Assembly (NCBI RefSeq): GCF_900187605.1
Contig: NZ_FYEA01000017.1
Span: 30,468 to 94,467 of the forward strand
Length of the DNA stretch: 64,000 bases
From: Pseudomonas sp. Irchel 3H7
Lineage (GTDB): Bacteria; Pseudomonadota; Gammaproteobacteria; Pseudomonadales; Pseudomonadaceae
Direction of reading: 5' to 3'
The notes under the pieces are model-generated. The model did no database searches. It was given only the letters and a program-made list of their open reading frames with translations, and was not told where the DNA came from. Below are positions 1 through 7,585 of the stretch, one piece after another (positions within the stretch are counted from its first letter, which is position 1; each line of letters begins with the position of its first letter). The translations under genes and the position numbers were made by a program.

Positions 1-1
1 T

Positions 2-91
2 AAAGCGATGTTGAGCGTCGGCGTGCAAATGGCCGGTCGTATGGTCGAAGGCGAGTTTGATAAGGAAGAGGGGCCGCGGGTTCTTCATTGA
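2..91 (+). CDS. C-terminal end of an unidentified protein (partial)
   Basis: An open frame enters from the left edge and ends at TGA 89-91, giving a 29-residue tail that begins KAMLSVGVQMAGRMV and ends in PRVLH. The gene is convergent with sulA. It is the only frame that runs into the window on this strand, and its codon use looks like the neighbours. The tail alone does not let me name a family. In related genomes this side of sulA/lexA carries small conserved proteins near topA, so one of these is likely, but that is inference. The 94 bases between it and sulA hold a hairpin around 134-158 (GGCTTCTC paired with GGAGAAGCC) without a T-run. Confidence 0.5.
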   Translation, partial: KAMLSVGVQMAGRMVEGEFDKEEGPRVLH

Positions 92-185
92 TCCCCGCCT
101 TTCTACTGTTTGACGTTACCGCTTCAGATCGGCTTCTCTGTCCCTGGAGAAGCCCTGCGCTTCACACAGCGCGTGCTGCCAGCAA

Positions 186-659
186 TCAACCCAAGCGGAT
201 GTTTAGACTCTGAGCGTCGCCCGTGCGTGCAGCGCTGATCAGTTGTTGCCGCGAGTGGGTGTTTAGCGGGTTGAGCCAAGTGACCACGGTATGACTGCGA
301 CCCAGCTTCAGAGCTTCGCACGCCAGTTGTTGAGCGCTCTGAGCGCCCCTTGGTTGCAGTAGCAGAATGCGTTCGCGATTCAGCCCGGCATCTCGCAGCC
401 ATGTCTGGGTCAGGCTGGCAGGTGGTGCGATCAGCGTCAGCCAGCGCGCGTCCTGATCTTCACTGAGTTCGCGCAGGATCGGGGCGAGCAGGTTCAGGCA
501 GTTCCCGGCAGCACCGCGCAGTGACAGCTCACTGAATACTTCGGGTTCGGCATTCCAAGGGCGTTCGACCACGTCTTTCAGGATCGGCGCCATCGGTTGC
601 GCCAGAAACGCTTCGAATAAAGGCAGTTGTGTTTGCTGAGGGGTGTGTGGGAACTGCAT
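186..659 (-). CDS. sulA: SulA-like SOS cell division inhibitor
   Basis: 157-residue protein expected to block FtsZ polymerisation during the SOS response. Start chosen at the ATG whose complement is 657-659 because AAAGGAGG lies just upstream; a longer frame to 692 would start inside the lexA end without such a site. The protein begins MQFPHTPQQTQ and has the SulA/ImuA-type core with WLTLIAPPASLTQTWLRDAG and ERILLLQPRG. It lies 10 bases downstream of the lexA stop on the same strand, and its ribosome-binding site overlaps that stop, so it is cotranscribed and probably translationally coupled with lexA. It is therefore controlled by the LexA boxes upstream of lexA. Lon-type turnover is known for the E. 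coli protein and not visible here. Confidence 0.88.
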   Translation of the reverse strand: MQFPHTPQQTQLPLFEAFLAQPMAPILKDVVERPWNAEPEVFSELSLRGAAGNCLNLLAPILRELSEDQDARWLTLIAPPASLTQTWLRDAGLNRERILLLQPRGAQSAQQLACEALKLGRSHTVVTWLNPLNTHSRQQLISAARTGDAQSLNIRLG

Positions 660-669
660 AAAGCCTCCT

Positions 670-1278
670 TTAGCGGCGAATGACGCCGACACTCAAGCCT
701 TCGATCACCAGTTCCTGATCTTTCAGGTCGACTTCGATCGGGGCGAACTCAGGGTTTTCGGCAATCAGCCAGACCTTGCTGCCTTCACGCTTGAAGCGTT
801 TGACCGTCACTTCATCGCCGATGCGGGCGACGACGACCTGGCCATTGCGCGCTTCGCGGGTGGTGTGCACGGCGAGCAGGTCACCGTCGAAAATGCCGAT
901 GTCCTTCATGCTCATGCCGTGTACACGCAACAGATAATCAGCGCGTGGATGAAAGAAGGCCGGATTGATGTTGCAGGATTCTTCGATGTGCTGCTGGGCG
1001 AGGATTGGCGCGCCGGCAGCGACCCGGCCAATGATCGGCAGAGTGGAGTCGTCGGCCTTGGCTTCGAAGCCGGGAATGCGAATACCGCGAGAAGCGCCAG
1101 GGGTCATCTCGATGGCACCTTTGCGGGCCAGTGCCTTGAGATGTTCTTCAGCCGCGTTCGGCGATTTGAAACCCAGTTCCTGAGCGATTTCCGCGCGGGT
1201 TGGCGGGTAGCCGTTGTCTTCGAGGCAGCGTTTGATAAAGGCCAGAATCTCGGCTTGGCGTGGCGTCAGCTTTAGCAT
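670..1278 (-). CDS. lexA: LexA SOS repressor / S24 self-cleaving protease
   Basis: 202-residue transcriptional repressor of the SOS regulon. Residues 1-65 form the winged-helix DNA-binding domain (LTPRQAEILAFIK start; recognition region around SPNAAEEHLKAL). The C-terminal half is an S24 peptidase with the Ala88-Gly89 cleavage site in VAAGAP, catalytic Ser123 in HGMSMKDIGI and Lys160 in VTVKRFKREG. All residues for RecA-stimulated self-cleavage are present, so it should be a functional repressor. It is first in an operon with sulA and faces psrA divergently. Two LexA boxes lie directly upstream, so it is autoregulated. Length and motifs match Pseudomonas LexA throughout. Confidence 0.98.
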   Translation of the reverse strand: MLKLTPRQAEILAFIKRCLEDNGYPPTRAEIAQELGFKSPNAAEEHLKALARKGAIEMTPGASRGIRIPGFEAKADDSTLPIIGRVAAGAPILAQQHIEESCNINPAFFHPRADYLLRVHGMSMKDIGIFDGDLLAVHTTREARNGQVVVARIGDEVTVKRFKREGSKVWLIAENPEFAPIEVDLKDQELVIEGLSVGVIRR

Positions 1279-1288
1279 ATTGATCGCT

Positions 1289-1323
1289 CTGTCTTTTTAT
1301 ACAGTGACTGGGATTATATACAG
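1289..1323 (-). promoter_or_regulatory. Tandem LexA boxes controlling lexA-sulA
   Basis: Two copies of the gamma-proteobacterial SOS box (CTGT-N8-ACAG). The first, 1289-1304, is a perfect CTGT...ACAG with an AT-rich centre. The second, 1308-1323, reads CTGG...ACAG with one mismatch. They start 11 bases upstream of the lexA ATG and are 19 bases apart centre to centre, so two dimers could bind the same face roughly two turns apart. This fits autorepression of lexA-sulA. Binding itself is inferred from the sequence match. Confidence 0.9.
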
Positions 1324-1448
1324 TGAATCGCCCTTGGCAATGCCCGTTTTTTCCTGCGCCGCCGGACGGTCGGCTTTCGTGCTTATTAATGCACTGGGCT
1401 TGTGTGGTTAAATAGCTGACCGACCATTCCCAAAACGAACAGGCGGGC

Positions 1449-1492
1449 TTGACAAGGCACAGGCTGAAACGTATGTTTCAAACAAGTGTTTG
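1449..1492 (+). promoter_or_regulatory. psrA promoter overlapped by two PsrA boxes
   Basis: A sigma-70 promoter is visible: TTGACA at 1449-1454, a 17-base spacer and TATGTT at 1472-1477. Two palindromes of the known PsrA type, GAAAC-N4-GTTTC (1466-1479) and CAAAC-N4-GTTTG (1479-1492), overlap the -10 element and the likely start site. This arrangement predicts that PsrA represses its own gene and is released by long-chain fatty acids. The motif class is established for Pseudomonas PsrA; occupancy here is inferred. Confidence 0.85.
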
Positions 1493-1507
1493 TCAGGCGG
1501 AGTAGCC

Positions 1508-2215
1508 ATGGCCCAGTCGGAAACCGTTGAACGCATTCTTGATGCTGCCGAGCAGTTGTTCGCGGAGAAAGGTTTCGCTGAAACCTCATTGCGTTTAATC
1601 ACCAGCAAGGCTGGCGTCAACCTGGCAGCAGTGAACTATCACTTCGGCTCGAAAAAAGCGCTGATTCAGGCGGTTTTCTCGCGCTTCCTCGGTCCGTTCT
1701 GCATCAGCCTGGACAAGGAGCTGGAGCGCCGTCAGGCCAAGCCTGAAAACAAACCGACGCTCGAAGAACTGCTGGAAATCCTCGTCGAGCAGGCGCTCGT
1801 GGTTCAACCACGCAGCGGCAACGATCTGTCGATCTTCATGCGCCTGCTCGGTCTCGCGTTCAGCCAGAGTCAGGGCCACTTGCGCCGTTACCTGGAAGAC
1901 ATGTATGGCAAGGTGTTCCGTCGCTACATGCTGCTGGTCAACGAAGCCGCGCCACGCATTCCGCCGATCGAACTGTTCTGGCGCGTGCATTTCATGCTCG
2001 GCGCCGCCGCGTTCAGCATGTCCGGCATCAAGGCCTTGCGCGCGATCGCCGAGACCGATTTCGGCGTCAACACCTCCATCGAGCAAGTGATGCGCCTGAT
2101 GGTGCCGTTCCTCGCTGCGGGCATGCGCGCCGAAACCGGTGTCACTGACGCCGCGATGGCCACCGCGCAACTGCGTCCGCGCAGCAAATCTACGCCGGTC
2201 GCCGCCAAGGTTTAA
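1508..2215 (+). CDS. psrA: PsrA, TetR-family regulator of fatty-acid and rpoS genes
   Basis: 235-residue TetR-family regulator. The N-terminal HTH is intact (ERILDAAEQLFAEKGFAETS, then LAAVNYHFGSKKALI), followed by an all-helical ligand-binding domain. In Pseudomonas, PsrA senses long-chain fatty acids, represses beta-oxidation genes and itself, and activates rpoS. I chose ATG 1508 (MAQSETVER) instead of the in-frame start at 1490, because 1490 lies inside a PsrA box and GGCGGAG sits correctly ahead of 1508. It is divergent from lexA and is followed after about 160 bases by nagZ. The C-terminal RPRSKSTPVAAKV tail is basic and likely disordered. Confidence 0.96.
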   Translation: MAQSETVERILDAAEQLFAEKGFAETSLRLITSKAGVNLAAVNYHFGSKKALIQAVFSRFLGPFCISLDKELERRQAKPENKPTLEELLEILVEQALVVQPRSGNDLSIFMRLLGLAFSQSQGHLRRYLEDMYGKVFRRYMLLVNEAAPRIPPIELFWRVHFMLGAAAFSMSGIKALRAIAETDFGVNTSIEQVMRLMVPFLAAGMRAETGVTDAAMATAQLRPRSKSTPVAAKV

Positions 2216-2263
2216 CCGCGCACGGGTGGGCGCGGCAGCTTGTATCCGCTAAGCTAGCCGCCC

Positions 2264-2377
2264 ATGCCGACTCTCGTTCTGAACCCGAAATCCATAGAAA
2301 TTGCCGACCTGCCGAGCATGGCTCACGGTAGCGATTTGTTGCGGATCGGGTTTTTCGTTTTCAAGGAATCTCTATGA
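2264..2377 (+). CDS. Possible 37-residue upstream peptide coupled to nagZ
   Basis: A small frame runs from ATG 2264 to TGA 2375-2377 and encodes 37 residues starting MPTLVLNPKSIEIADLP. Its stop overlaps the nagZ start as ATGA, the classical geometry of translational coupling. No clear Shine-Dalgarno site precedes its ATG. The frame fills most of the psrA-nagZ gap, which otherwise has no evident purpose. It could be a leader peptide or a chance frame; I cannot assign a family. Confidence 0.35.
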   Translation: MPTLVLNPKSIEIADLPSMAHGSDLLRIGFFVFKESL

Positions 2378-3384
2378 CTGCTGGCCTGCAAGGCTCGTTG
2401 ATGGTGGACGTCGCCGGTACCTGGCTGACGGCCGAAGATCGCCAATTGTTGCGTCAGCCCGAAGTGGGCGGCCTGATCATTTTCGCGCGCAACATCGAGC
2501 ATCCGCGCCAAGTGCGTGAGCTCAGCGCCGCGATTCGCGCAATTCGCCCGGATCTGCTGCTGGCGGTGGATCAAGAGGGGGGTCGCGTGCAGCGTCTGCG
2601 TCAGGGCTTCGTGCGGCTGCCGGCCATGCGCGCGATCGCCGACAACCCGAATGCTGAATACCTCGCCGAGCAATGTGGCTGGATCATGGCTACCGAAGTG
2701 CTGGCGGTCGGTCTCGACCTGAGTTTCGCCCCGGTGCTCGATCTGGATTACCAGCGCAGCGCCGTGGTCGGCACCCGTTCGTTCGAAGGCGATCCTGAGC
2801 GCGCCGCGTTACTCGCCGGCGCATTCATTCGCGGCATGAACAGCGCTGGCATGGCCGCTACTGGCAAGCACTTCCCCGGTCATGGCTGGGCTGAAGCCGA
2901 TTCCCACGTGGCGATTCCGAATGACGAGCGCAGCCTCGACGAAATCCGCGCCAACGACCTCGTGCCGTTCGCCAAGCTGAGCAAACAACTGGCCGCGATC
3001 ATGCCGGCGCACGTCATCTATCCGCAGGTGGATTCGCAGCCAGCCGGTTTCTCCCGGCGCTGGTTGCAGGACATTCTGCGCGGCGAATTGCAGTTCGACG
3101 GCGTGATCTTCAGCGATGACCTGTCGATGGCCGGTGCCCACGTGGTCGGCGACGCCGCCAGTCGCATCGAGGCTGCGCTGACTGCCGGCTGCGACATGGG
3201 CCTGGTGTGCAACGACCGCGCCGCTGCCGAACTGGCCCTGAGCGCCGCACAACGTATGAAGGTCAAGCCATCGGCCCGAATCGCGCGCATGCGCGGTCAG
3301 GCCTTCGCCAGCACCGACTACCGTCAGGATCCGCGCTGGCTCACCGCCATTGGCGCGCTCAAAGACGCTCAACTGATCGATTAA
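2374..3384 (+). CDS. nagZ: NagZ beta-N-acetylglucosaminidase (GH3)
   Basis: 336-residue cytoplasmic family 3 glycosidase that removes GlcNAc from 1,6-anhydroMurNAc muropeptides during peptidoglycan recycling; in pseudomonads this sets the level of AmpC-inducing anhydro-muropeptides. The GH3 signatures are present: VDQEGGRVQRL near residue 66, KHFPGHG with the catalytic loop histidine near 175, and the nucleophile Asp in FSDDLSM near 248. There is no signal peptide, as expected for a recycling enzyme. AAGGA lies 7 bases before the ATG. The next gene, mtnP, starts 12 bases after the stop, suggesting an operon. Confidence 0.97.
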   Translation: MTAGLQGSLMVDVAGTWLTAEDRQLLRQPEVGGLIIFARNIEHPRQVRELSAAIRAIRPDLLLAVDQEGGRVQRLRQGFVRLPAMRAIADNPNAEYLAEQCGWIMATEVLAVGLDLSFAPVLDLDYQRSAVVGTRSFEGDPERAALLAGAFIRGMNSAGMAATGKHFPGHGWAEADSHVAIPNDERSLDEIRANDLVPFAKLSKQLAAIMPAHVIYPQVDSQPAGFSRRWLQDILRGELQFDGVIFSDDLSMAGAHVVGDAASRIEAALTAGCDMGLVCNDRAAAELALSAAQRMKVKPSARIARMRGQAFASTDYRQDPRWLTAIGALKDAQLID

Positions 3385-3396
3385 GGATTTTTCGCT

Positions 3397-4134
3397 ATGA
3401 CGGTTTACGCAATCATCGGTGGCACCGGCCTGACCCAACTCGAAGGCCTGACCATTCGCCAATCGCTGGCAGTGGACACGCCCTACGGCGCGCCGTCGGC
3501 CGACGTGCAGATTGGCGAATACGCCGGCAAGGAAGTGCTGTTTCTCGCCCGTCACGGTCACCCGCATCGCTTCCCGCCGCATAAGGTCAACTACCGCGCC
3601 AACCTGTGGGCGCTGAAGCAGGCCGGGGCCGAAGCGATCATCGCGGTGAACGCCGTGGGCGGGATTCATTCGGCCATGGGCACAGGACATTTCTGCGTGC
3701 CACACCAGATCGTCGACTACACCAGCGGGCGCGAGCACACCTTTTTCGCCGATGATCTGGAGCATGTCACCCACATCGACTTCAGCTTTCCTTACAGCGA
3801 GCCGCTGCGTCAGCAATTGATTGCCGCGGTAGCTGCCGAGGGCTGCGAGTACAGCGATCAAGGCGTATACGCCTGCACCCAAGGCCCGCGTCTGGAAACG
3901 GTCGCCGAGATCGTGCGTCTGGAACGTGATGGCTGCGACATCGTCGGCATGACCGGCATGCCGGAAGCCGCACTGGCCCGCGAGCTGGATCTGGATTACG
4001 CCTGTCTGGCGCTGGTGGTGAATCCGGCGGCGGGCAAGACCACGGAAGTGATCACCATGGCCGAGATCGAGCAGGCGTTGCATGACGGCATGGGTAAGGT
4101 GAAATCGGCGTTGGCGCGGGTGCTGGCCGGCTAA
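3397..4134 (+). CDS. mtnP: S-methyl-5'-thioinosine / methylthioadenosine phosphorylase-type enzyme
   Basis: 245-residue member of the purine nucleoside phosphorylase / MTA phosphorylase family (GGTGL phosphate loop at residues 8-12, RHGH near 53, NAVGGI near 85, MTGMPEA near 187). It cleaves a 5'-methylthio-nucleoside with phosphate to salvage polyamine by-products. The P. aeruginosa protein at this locus is known to prefer methylthioinosine; here the base-contact position reads NPAAGK with Asn, not Asp, which fits a 6-oxopurine preference. That specificity is inference. It sits between nagZ and the SNF2 gene with 10-12 base gaps. Confidence 0.9.
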   Translation: MTVYAIIGGTGLTQLEGLTIRQSLAVDTPYGAPSADVQIGEYAGKEVLFLARHGHPHRFPPHKVNYRANLWALKQAGAEAIIAVNAVGGIHSAMGTGHFCVPHQIVDYTSGREHTFFADDLEHVTHIDFSFPYSEPLRQQLIAAVAAEGCEYSDQGVYACTQGPRLETVAEIVRLERDGCDIVGMTGMPEAALARELDLDYACLALVVNPAAGKTTEVITMAEIEQALHDGMGKVKSALARVLAG

Positions 4135-4143
4135 GGACTGCCC

Positions 4144-7100
4144 ATGAGCATTCTCATCGAACGGCTTAAGTCGTTGGCCTGGCCCCGGGCATTCACTAGC
4201 GGCGCGCTGGCCAAGGCCCGGGCTTATGCCGCTGATGATCGGGTAGAGATCATCGAGATCGATGACAGAAAGATTGAGGCGTTCTGCGTCGGTTCGGAAA
4301 ATCAGGCGTATGAACAAACCATTTACCTGTCCGAAGATCGGCTGGGTTCTGTCAACTTGCGTTGCCTGTGCACCTGTCCTGTCTCAATCGACTGCAAACA
4401 CTGCGCTGCGGTGCTCTATCACCTGCAGGGCAGTGATCATGAAGCGTCTGAAAGTGACGCACAGATCCCGTTGGGGCGGGCGCTGGAACATTGGCTTTCG
4501 ACCATCCCCGTTCCGGCCAAGCCTGCCGAAGAAGGCGCGCAAACCGCAGGCACGCGCCTGTTTTACAAACTCAAGCCAACGCCTGTGAGCGGCAAGTGGC
4601 TGCTCGATATTTTCAAGGTTTCCCAGCTCAAGAGCGGCGAGTTACGCGAAGTCAAACCGATGTATTCGCTGGCGGAAATGCTTATGCGTCAGCCCGGCTA
4701 CCTGTCCGAGATGGATCTGCGTGTCGCCAGGCTGCTGGTTGCCATGCACTCTCACCACGCCTATTACAGCGGCTATCCGCTGGAAGGCAGCAGCGGCGCC
4801 GAACTGCTGGAAATGCTCCTGCGTACCTCGCGGCTGTTCCTCGATTTCGAGGATCTGCGACCGTTGGTGCCGGGCGCGAAGCGCATCGGCCAGTTCGCCT
4901 GGGCCGAGCAGGCCGACGGCGGTTTCCGCGCGCAGTGGAGCAGTGCCGAGGCTGCGCAGGAAACTGTGCTGGCGCTGGAGCCGCTTTATTACCTGGATCG
5001 TGAACAGCGGCAGATTGGCCCTCTGTTCAATGAACTGGAAGAAAAACTGGCCAGCCATTTGACTCTGGCGCCGGACATTCCGGCGCGTCAGGCCATGCAG
5101 TTCAGCCATCGCATGAGCGCCGCGACGAGAATCCCGCCGCCACACCAACTGACCGAACGAATCATCGACGATGTATTACCGCAGCCACAACTGACTCTCG
5201 TCAGCGGTCGGGAGCGCTCGCGCTGGGAATACGTTCTGGAGCACCGCGCTGCCCTGGTGTTTACCTACAACGGCCAGCCGACGGTGGATCGCAACCCGGA
5301 AGTGATGATCCTCAACGGTACCGAAACCCAGGGCATTCAACGCCAGCCGGCGGTGGAAAAGAAACTGCGCCAGATCCTGCAAAAGCTCGGCTTCAAGAAA
5401 GCCACGCGCAAGAGCTCGCTGGATCGTCCTGGTGAGATGTTCACGTTGCCGGATGATTCCGCCTGGCTCGGGTTTATGCACGAAGGGCTTGCCACGTTGC
5501 GCGCCTCGAACTGGGAAGTGGAGATGAGTCCCGGCTTTCATTTCAATGTGCAACCGGTTGAGCATTGGTACGCTGAGGTCGAAGAAGAGGCCGGGCATCA
5601 GTGGTTTGATTTGCAGTTGGGTATCGTCGTCAATGGCCAGCGCTATAGTTTGCTACCAATCCTTCTGCACTTGTTGCGCACCCAGCCGCGCTTGCTTGAC
5701 CCGGTCAATCTGGCACAGCGCAGCGATGACGAAAAGCTCTTGATCGAACTGAAGCCCAGCGGCTTTGGTGACTCTTCGGGCGCCAAGGTCGCGCTGCCGC
5801 TGAGTCGGGTCAAGCCGCTGATGGCCACGCTGGGCGAGTTGTACCTGGGCGGCCATCAGGGCGATGCACTGCGTTTGAGTGTCCCGGATGCCGCGCGCTT
5901 GAGTATGCTCGATGGCGTGCCGCTGGATTGGCAGGGGGGCGAGCGGCTGCGCACCTTCGCCAAGCGCTTGCAGAATTCCAGTCACACCCAGGTCGCTGCG
6001 CCGGCCGGCCTTAACGCGCAACTGCGACCGTATCAGCTCGAAGGCCTGAACTGGATGCAGACCCTGCGCGAGCTTGAGGTCGGCGGCATTCTGGGCGATG
6101 ACATGGGGCTGGGCAAAACGCTGCAAACCCTGGCGCATCTGCTCACGGAAAAACACGCCGGTCGCCTTGATTGTCCGGCTCTGGCGGTGATGCCGACCAG
6201 CCTGATTCCCAACTGGCTCGACGAGGCCGAGCGTTTCACCCCCCAGTTGAAAGTATTGGCGCTGCACGGCTCGGGGCGGCAAAAGGATTTCGCTGATCTG
6301 GCTGAGTACGATCTGATACTGACCACTTACGCGTTGCTGCCAAGGGATTTGGAGACATTGCAGCCGCAGCTGTGGAGCGTATTGATTCTCGACGAAGCGC
6401 AGAACATCAAAAACCCGATCAGCAAAGCCGCGCAGGCCGCACGCGACTTGCAGGCCCGCCAGCGCTTGTGTCTGAGCGGCACGCCATTGGAAAACCATTT
6501 GGGCGAGCTTTGGTCGCAGTTTCATTTCCTCATGCCCGGTTGGCTTGGCGACAGCAAGTCCTTCAATCGCGATTACCGCACGCCAATCGAGAAGCACGGC
6601 AATGTTCAGCGCATGCAGCACCTGACAGCGCGCATCAAGCCGTTTTTGCTGCGCCGCAAAAAGGATCAGGTGGCCACCGAGTTGCCGCCGAAAACCGAGA
6701 TTGTCCATTGGGTTGATCTCAGCGACGGCCAACGCGACGTCTATGAAACGGTGCGCGTGGCGATGGACAAAAAAGTCCGCGACGAAATTGCCCGCAGTGG
6801 CGTGGCGCGCAGTCAGATCATCATTCTTGATGCCTTGCTCAAGCTGCGGCAGGTCTGTTGCGACTTGCGCCTGATCAAGATGCCGCTGACGGCGAAGGCA
6901 CTGCGCTCCGGCAGTGGCAAGCTGGTCAGCTTGATGGAGATGCTCGAAGAACTGCTCGGCGAAGGTCGCAGGATCCTGCTGTTCTCGCAGTTCACCTCAA
7001 TGCTTGCCTTGATCGAGGAAGAATTGCAGCAACGTGACATTGCCTATTCGTTGTTGACCGGCGACACCACGGATCGGCGCACGCCAGTGAAGGACTTTCA

Positions 7101-7437
7101 GGGCGGCAAGGTGCCGCTGTTTCTGATCAGTCTGAAGGCCGGGGGTACCGGTTTGAACCTGACCGCTGCGGACACGGTGATCCATTTCGACCCTTGGTGG
7201 AATCCGGCAGTGGAGAATCAGGCCACCGATCGTGCCTATCGAATCGGGCAAAACAATCCGGTATTCGTTTACAAGCTGATCGCTCGCGGCACAGTAGAGG
7301 AAAAAATACAGGCGCTGCAGCAGGAGAAAGCAGCGTTGGCCGGGGCGGTGCTTGAAGGCGGGACGACGGGTGGCTGGAAGCTGGAGCAGAGTGACATTGA
7401 GGCGCTGTTTGCGCCGTTGCCTGTTGCCAAGGGCTGA
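4144..7437 (+). CDS. SWIM zinc-finger SNF2-family helicase, long paralogue
   Basis: 1097-residue protein with an N-terminal SWIM zinc finger (CTC...CKHC near residues 77-87) and a C-terminal Snf2/Swi2 ATPase. Visible helicase motifs are DDMGLGKTLQTLAH (I, Walker A), DEAQNIKN (II), SGTPLENHLGELWS (III), LLFSQFTSM (IV), AGGTGLNLTAADTVIHFDPW (V) and QATDRAYRIGQ (VI). It should be an ATP-driven DNA translocase; cellular role unknown. It follows mtnP by 9 bases and converges on a shorter paralogue at 7586-10276. Compared with that one it carries roughly 200 extra residues between the SWIM finger and the conserved middle domain. Substrate or partner cannot be read from sequence. Confidence 0.92.
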   Translation: MSILIERLKSLAWPRAFTSGALAKARAYAADDRVEIIEIDDRKIEAFCVGSENQAYEQTIYLSEDRLGSVNLRCLCTCPVSIDCKHCAAVLYHLQGSDHEASESDAQIPLGRALEHWLSTIPVPAKPAEEGAQTAGTRLFYKLKPTPVSGKWLLDIFKVSQLKSGELREVKPMYSLAEMLMRQPGYLSEMDLRVARLLVAMHSHHAYYSGYPLEGSSGAELLEMLLRTSRLFLDFEDLRPLVPGAKRIGQFAWAEQADGGFRAQWSSAEAAQETVLALEPLYYLDREQRQIGPLFNELEEKLASHLTLAPDIPARQAMQFSHRMSAATRIPPPHQLTERIIDDVLPQPQLTLVSGRERSRWEYVLEHRAALVFTYNGQPTVDRNPEVMILNGTETQGIQRQPAVEKKLRQILQKLGFKKATRKSSLDRPGEMFTLPDDSAWLGFMHEGLATLRASNWEVEMSPGFHFNVQPVEHWYAEVEEEAGHQWFDLQLGIVVNGQRYSLLPILLHLLRTQPRLLDPVNLAQRSDDEKLLIELKPSGFGDSSGAKVALPLSRVKPLMATLGELYLGGHQGDALRLSVPDAARLSMLDGVPLDWQGGERLRTFAKRLQNSSHTQVAAPAGLNAQLRPYQLEGLNWMQTLRELEVGGILGDDMGLGKTLQTLAHLLTEKHAGRLDCPALAVMPTSLIPNWLDEAERFTPQLKVLALHGSGRQKDFADLAEYDLILTTYALLPRDLETLQPQLWSVLILDEAQNIKNPISKAAQAARDLQARQRLCLSGTPLENHLGELWSQFHFLMPGWLGDSKSFNRDYRTPIEKHGNVQRMQHLTARIKPFLLRRKKDQVATELPPKTEIVHWVDLSDGQRDVYETVRVAMDKKVRDEIARSGVARSQIIILDALLKLRQVCCDLRLIKMPLTAKALRSGSGKLVSLMEMLEELLGEGRRILLFSQFTSMLALIEEELQQRDIAYSLLTGDTTDRRTPVKDFQGGKVPLFLISLKAGGTGLNLTAADTVIHFDPWWNPAVENQATDRAYRIGQNNPVFVYKLIARGTVEEKIQALQQEKAALAGAVLEGGTTGGWKLEQSDIEALFAPLPVAKG

Positions 7438-7468
7438 GCCCTAAGTAATAGAGCAATATCTGATGGCC

Positions 7469-7561
7469 CCATCGCTGGCAAGCCAGCTCCCACAGGGTTT
7501 TGAGCCGTACACAAAACTGTGTTCCAACTCGATACCTGTGAGAGCTGGCTTGCCAGCGATA
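7469..7561. repeat. REPIN: inverted pair of GCTGGCAAGCCAGCTCC-type REPs
   Basis: Two inverted copies of the same REP (ATCGCTGGCAAGCCAGCTCC at 7471 and its complement ending at 7560) flank a 40-base spacer. It fills the gap between the convergent SNF2 genes and can fold into one long hairpin, perhaps limiting read-through. The second arm has CTGTGAGAG where CTGTGGGAG is usual. Confidence 0.9.
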
Positions 7562-7585
7562 GCTATCTAACCGGCTACGCAAATC

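Noticed and set aside
134..158. Hairpin downstream of sulA as terminator
   Set aside because: The stem is good but no T-run follows on either strand.
2809..4317. 502-residue leftward frame across nagZ and mtnP
   Set aside because: Covers two recognised genes; no ribosome-binding site or domain.
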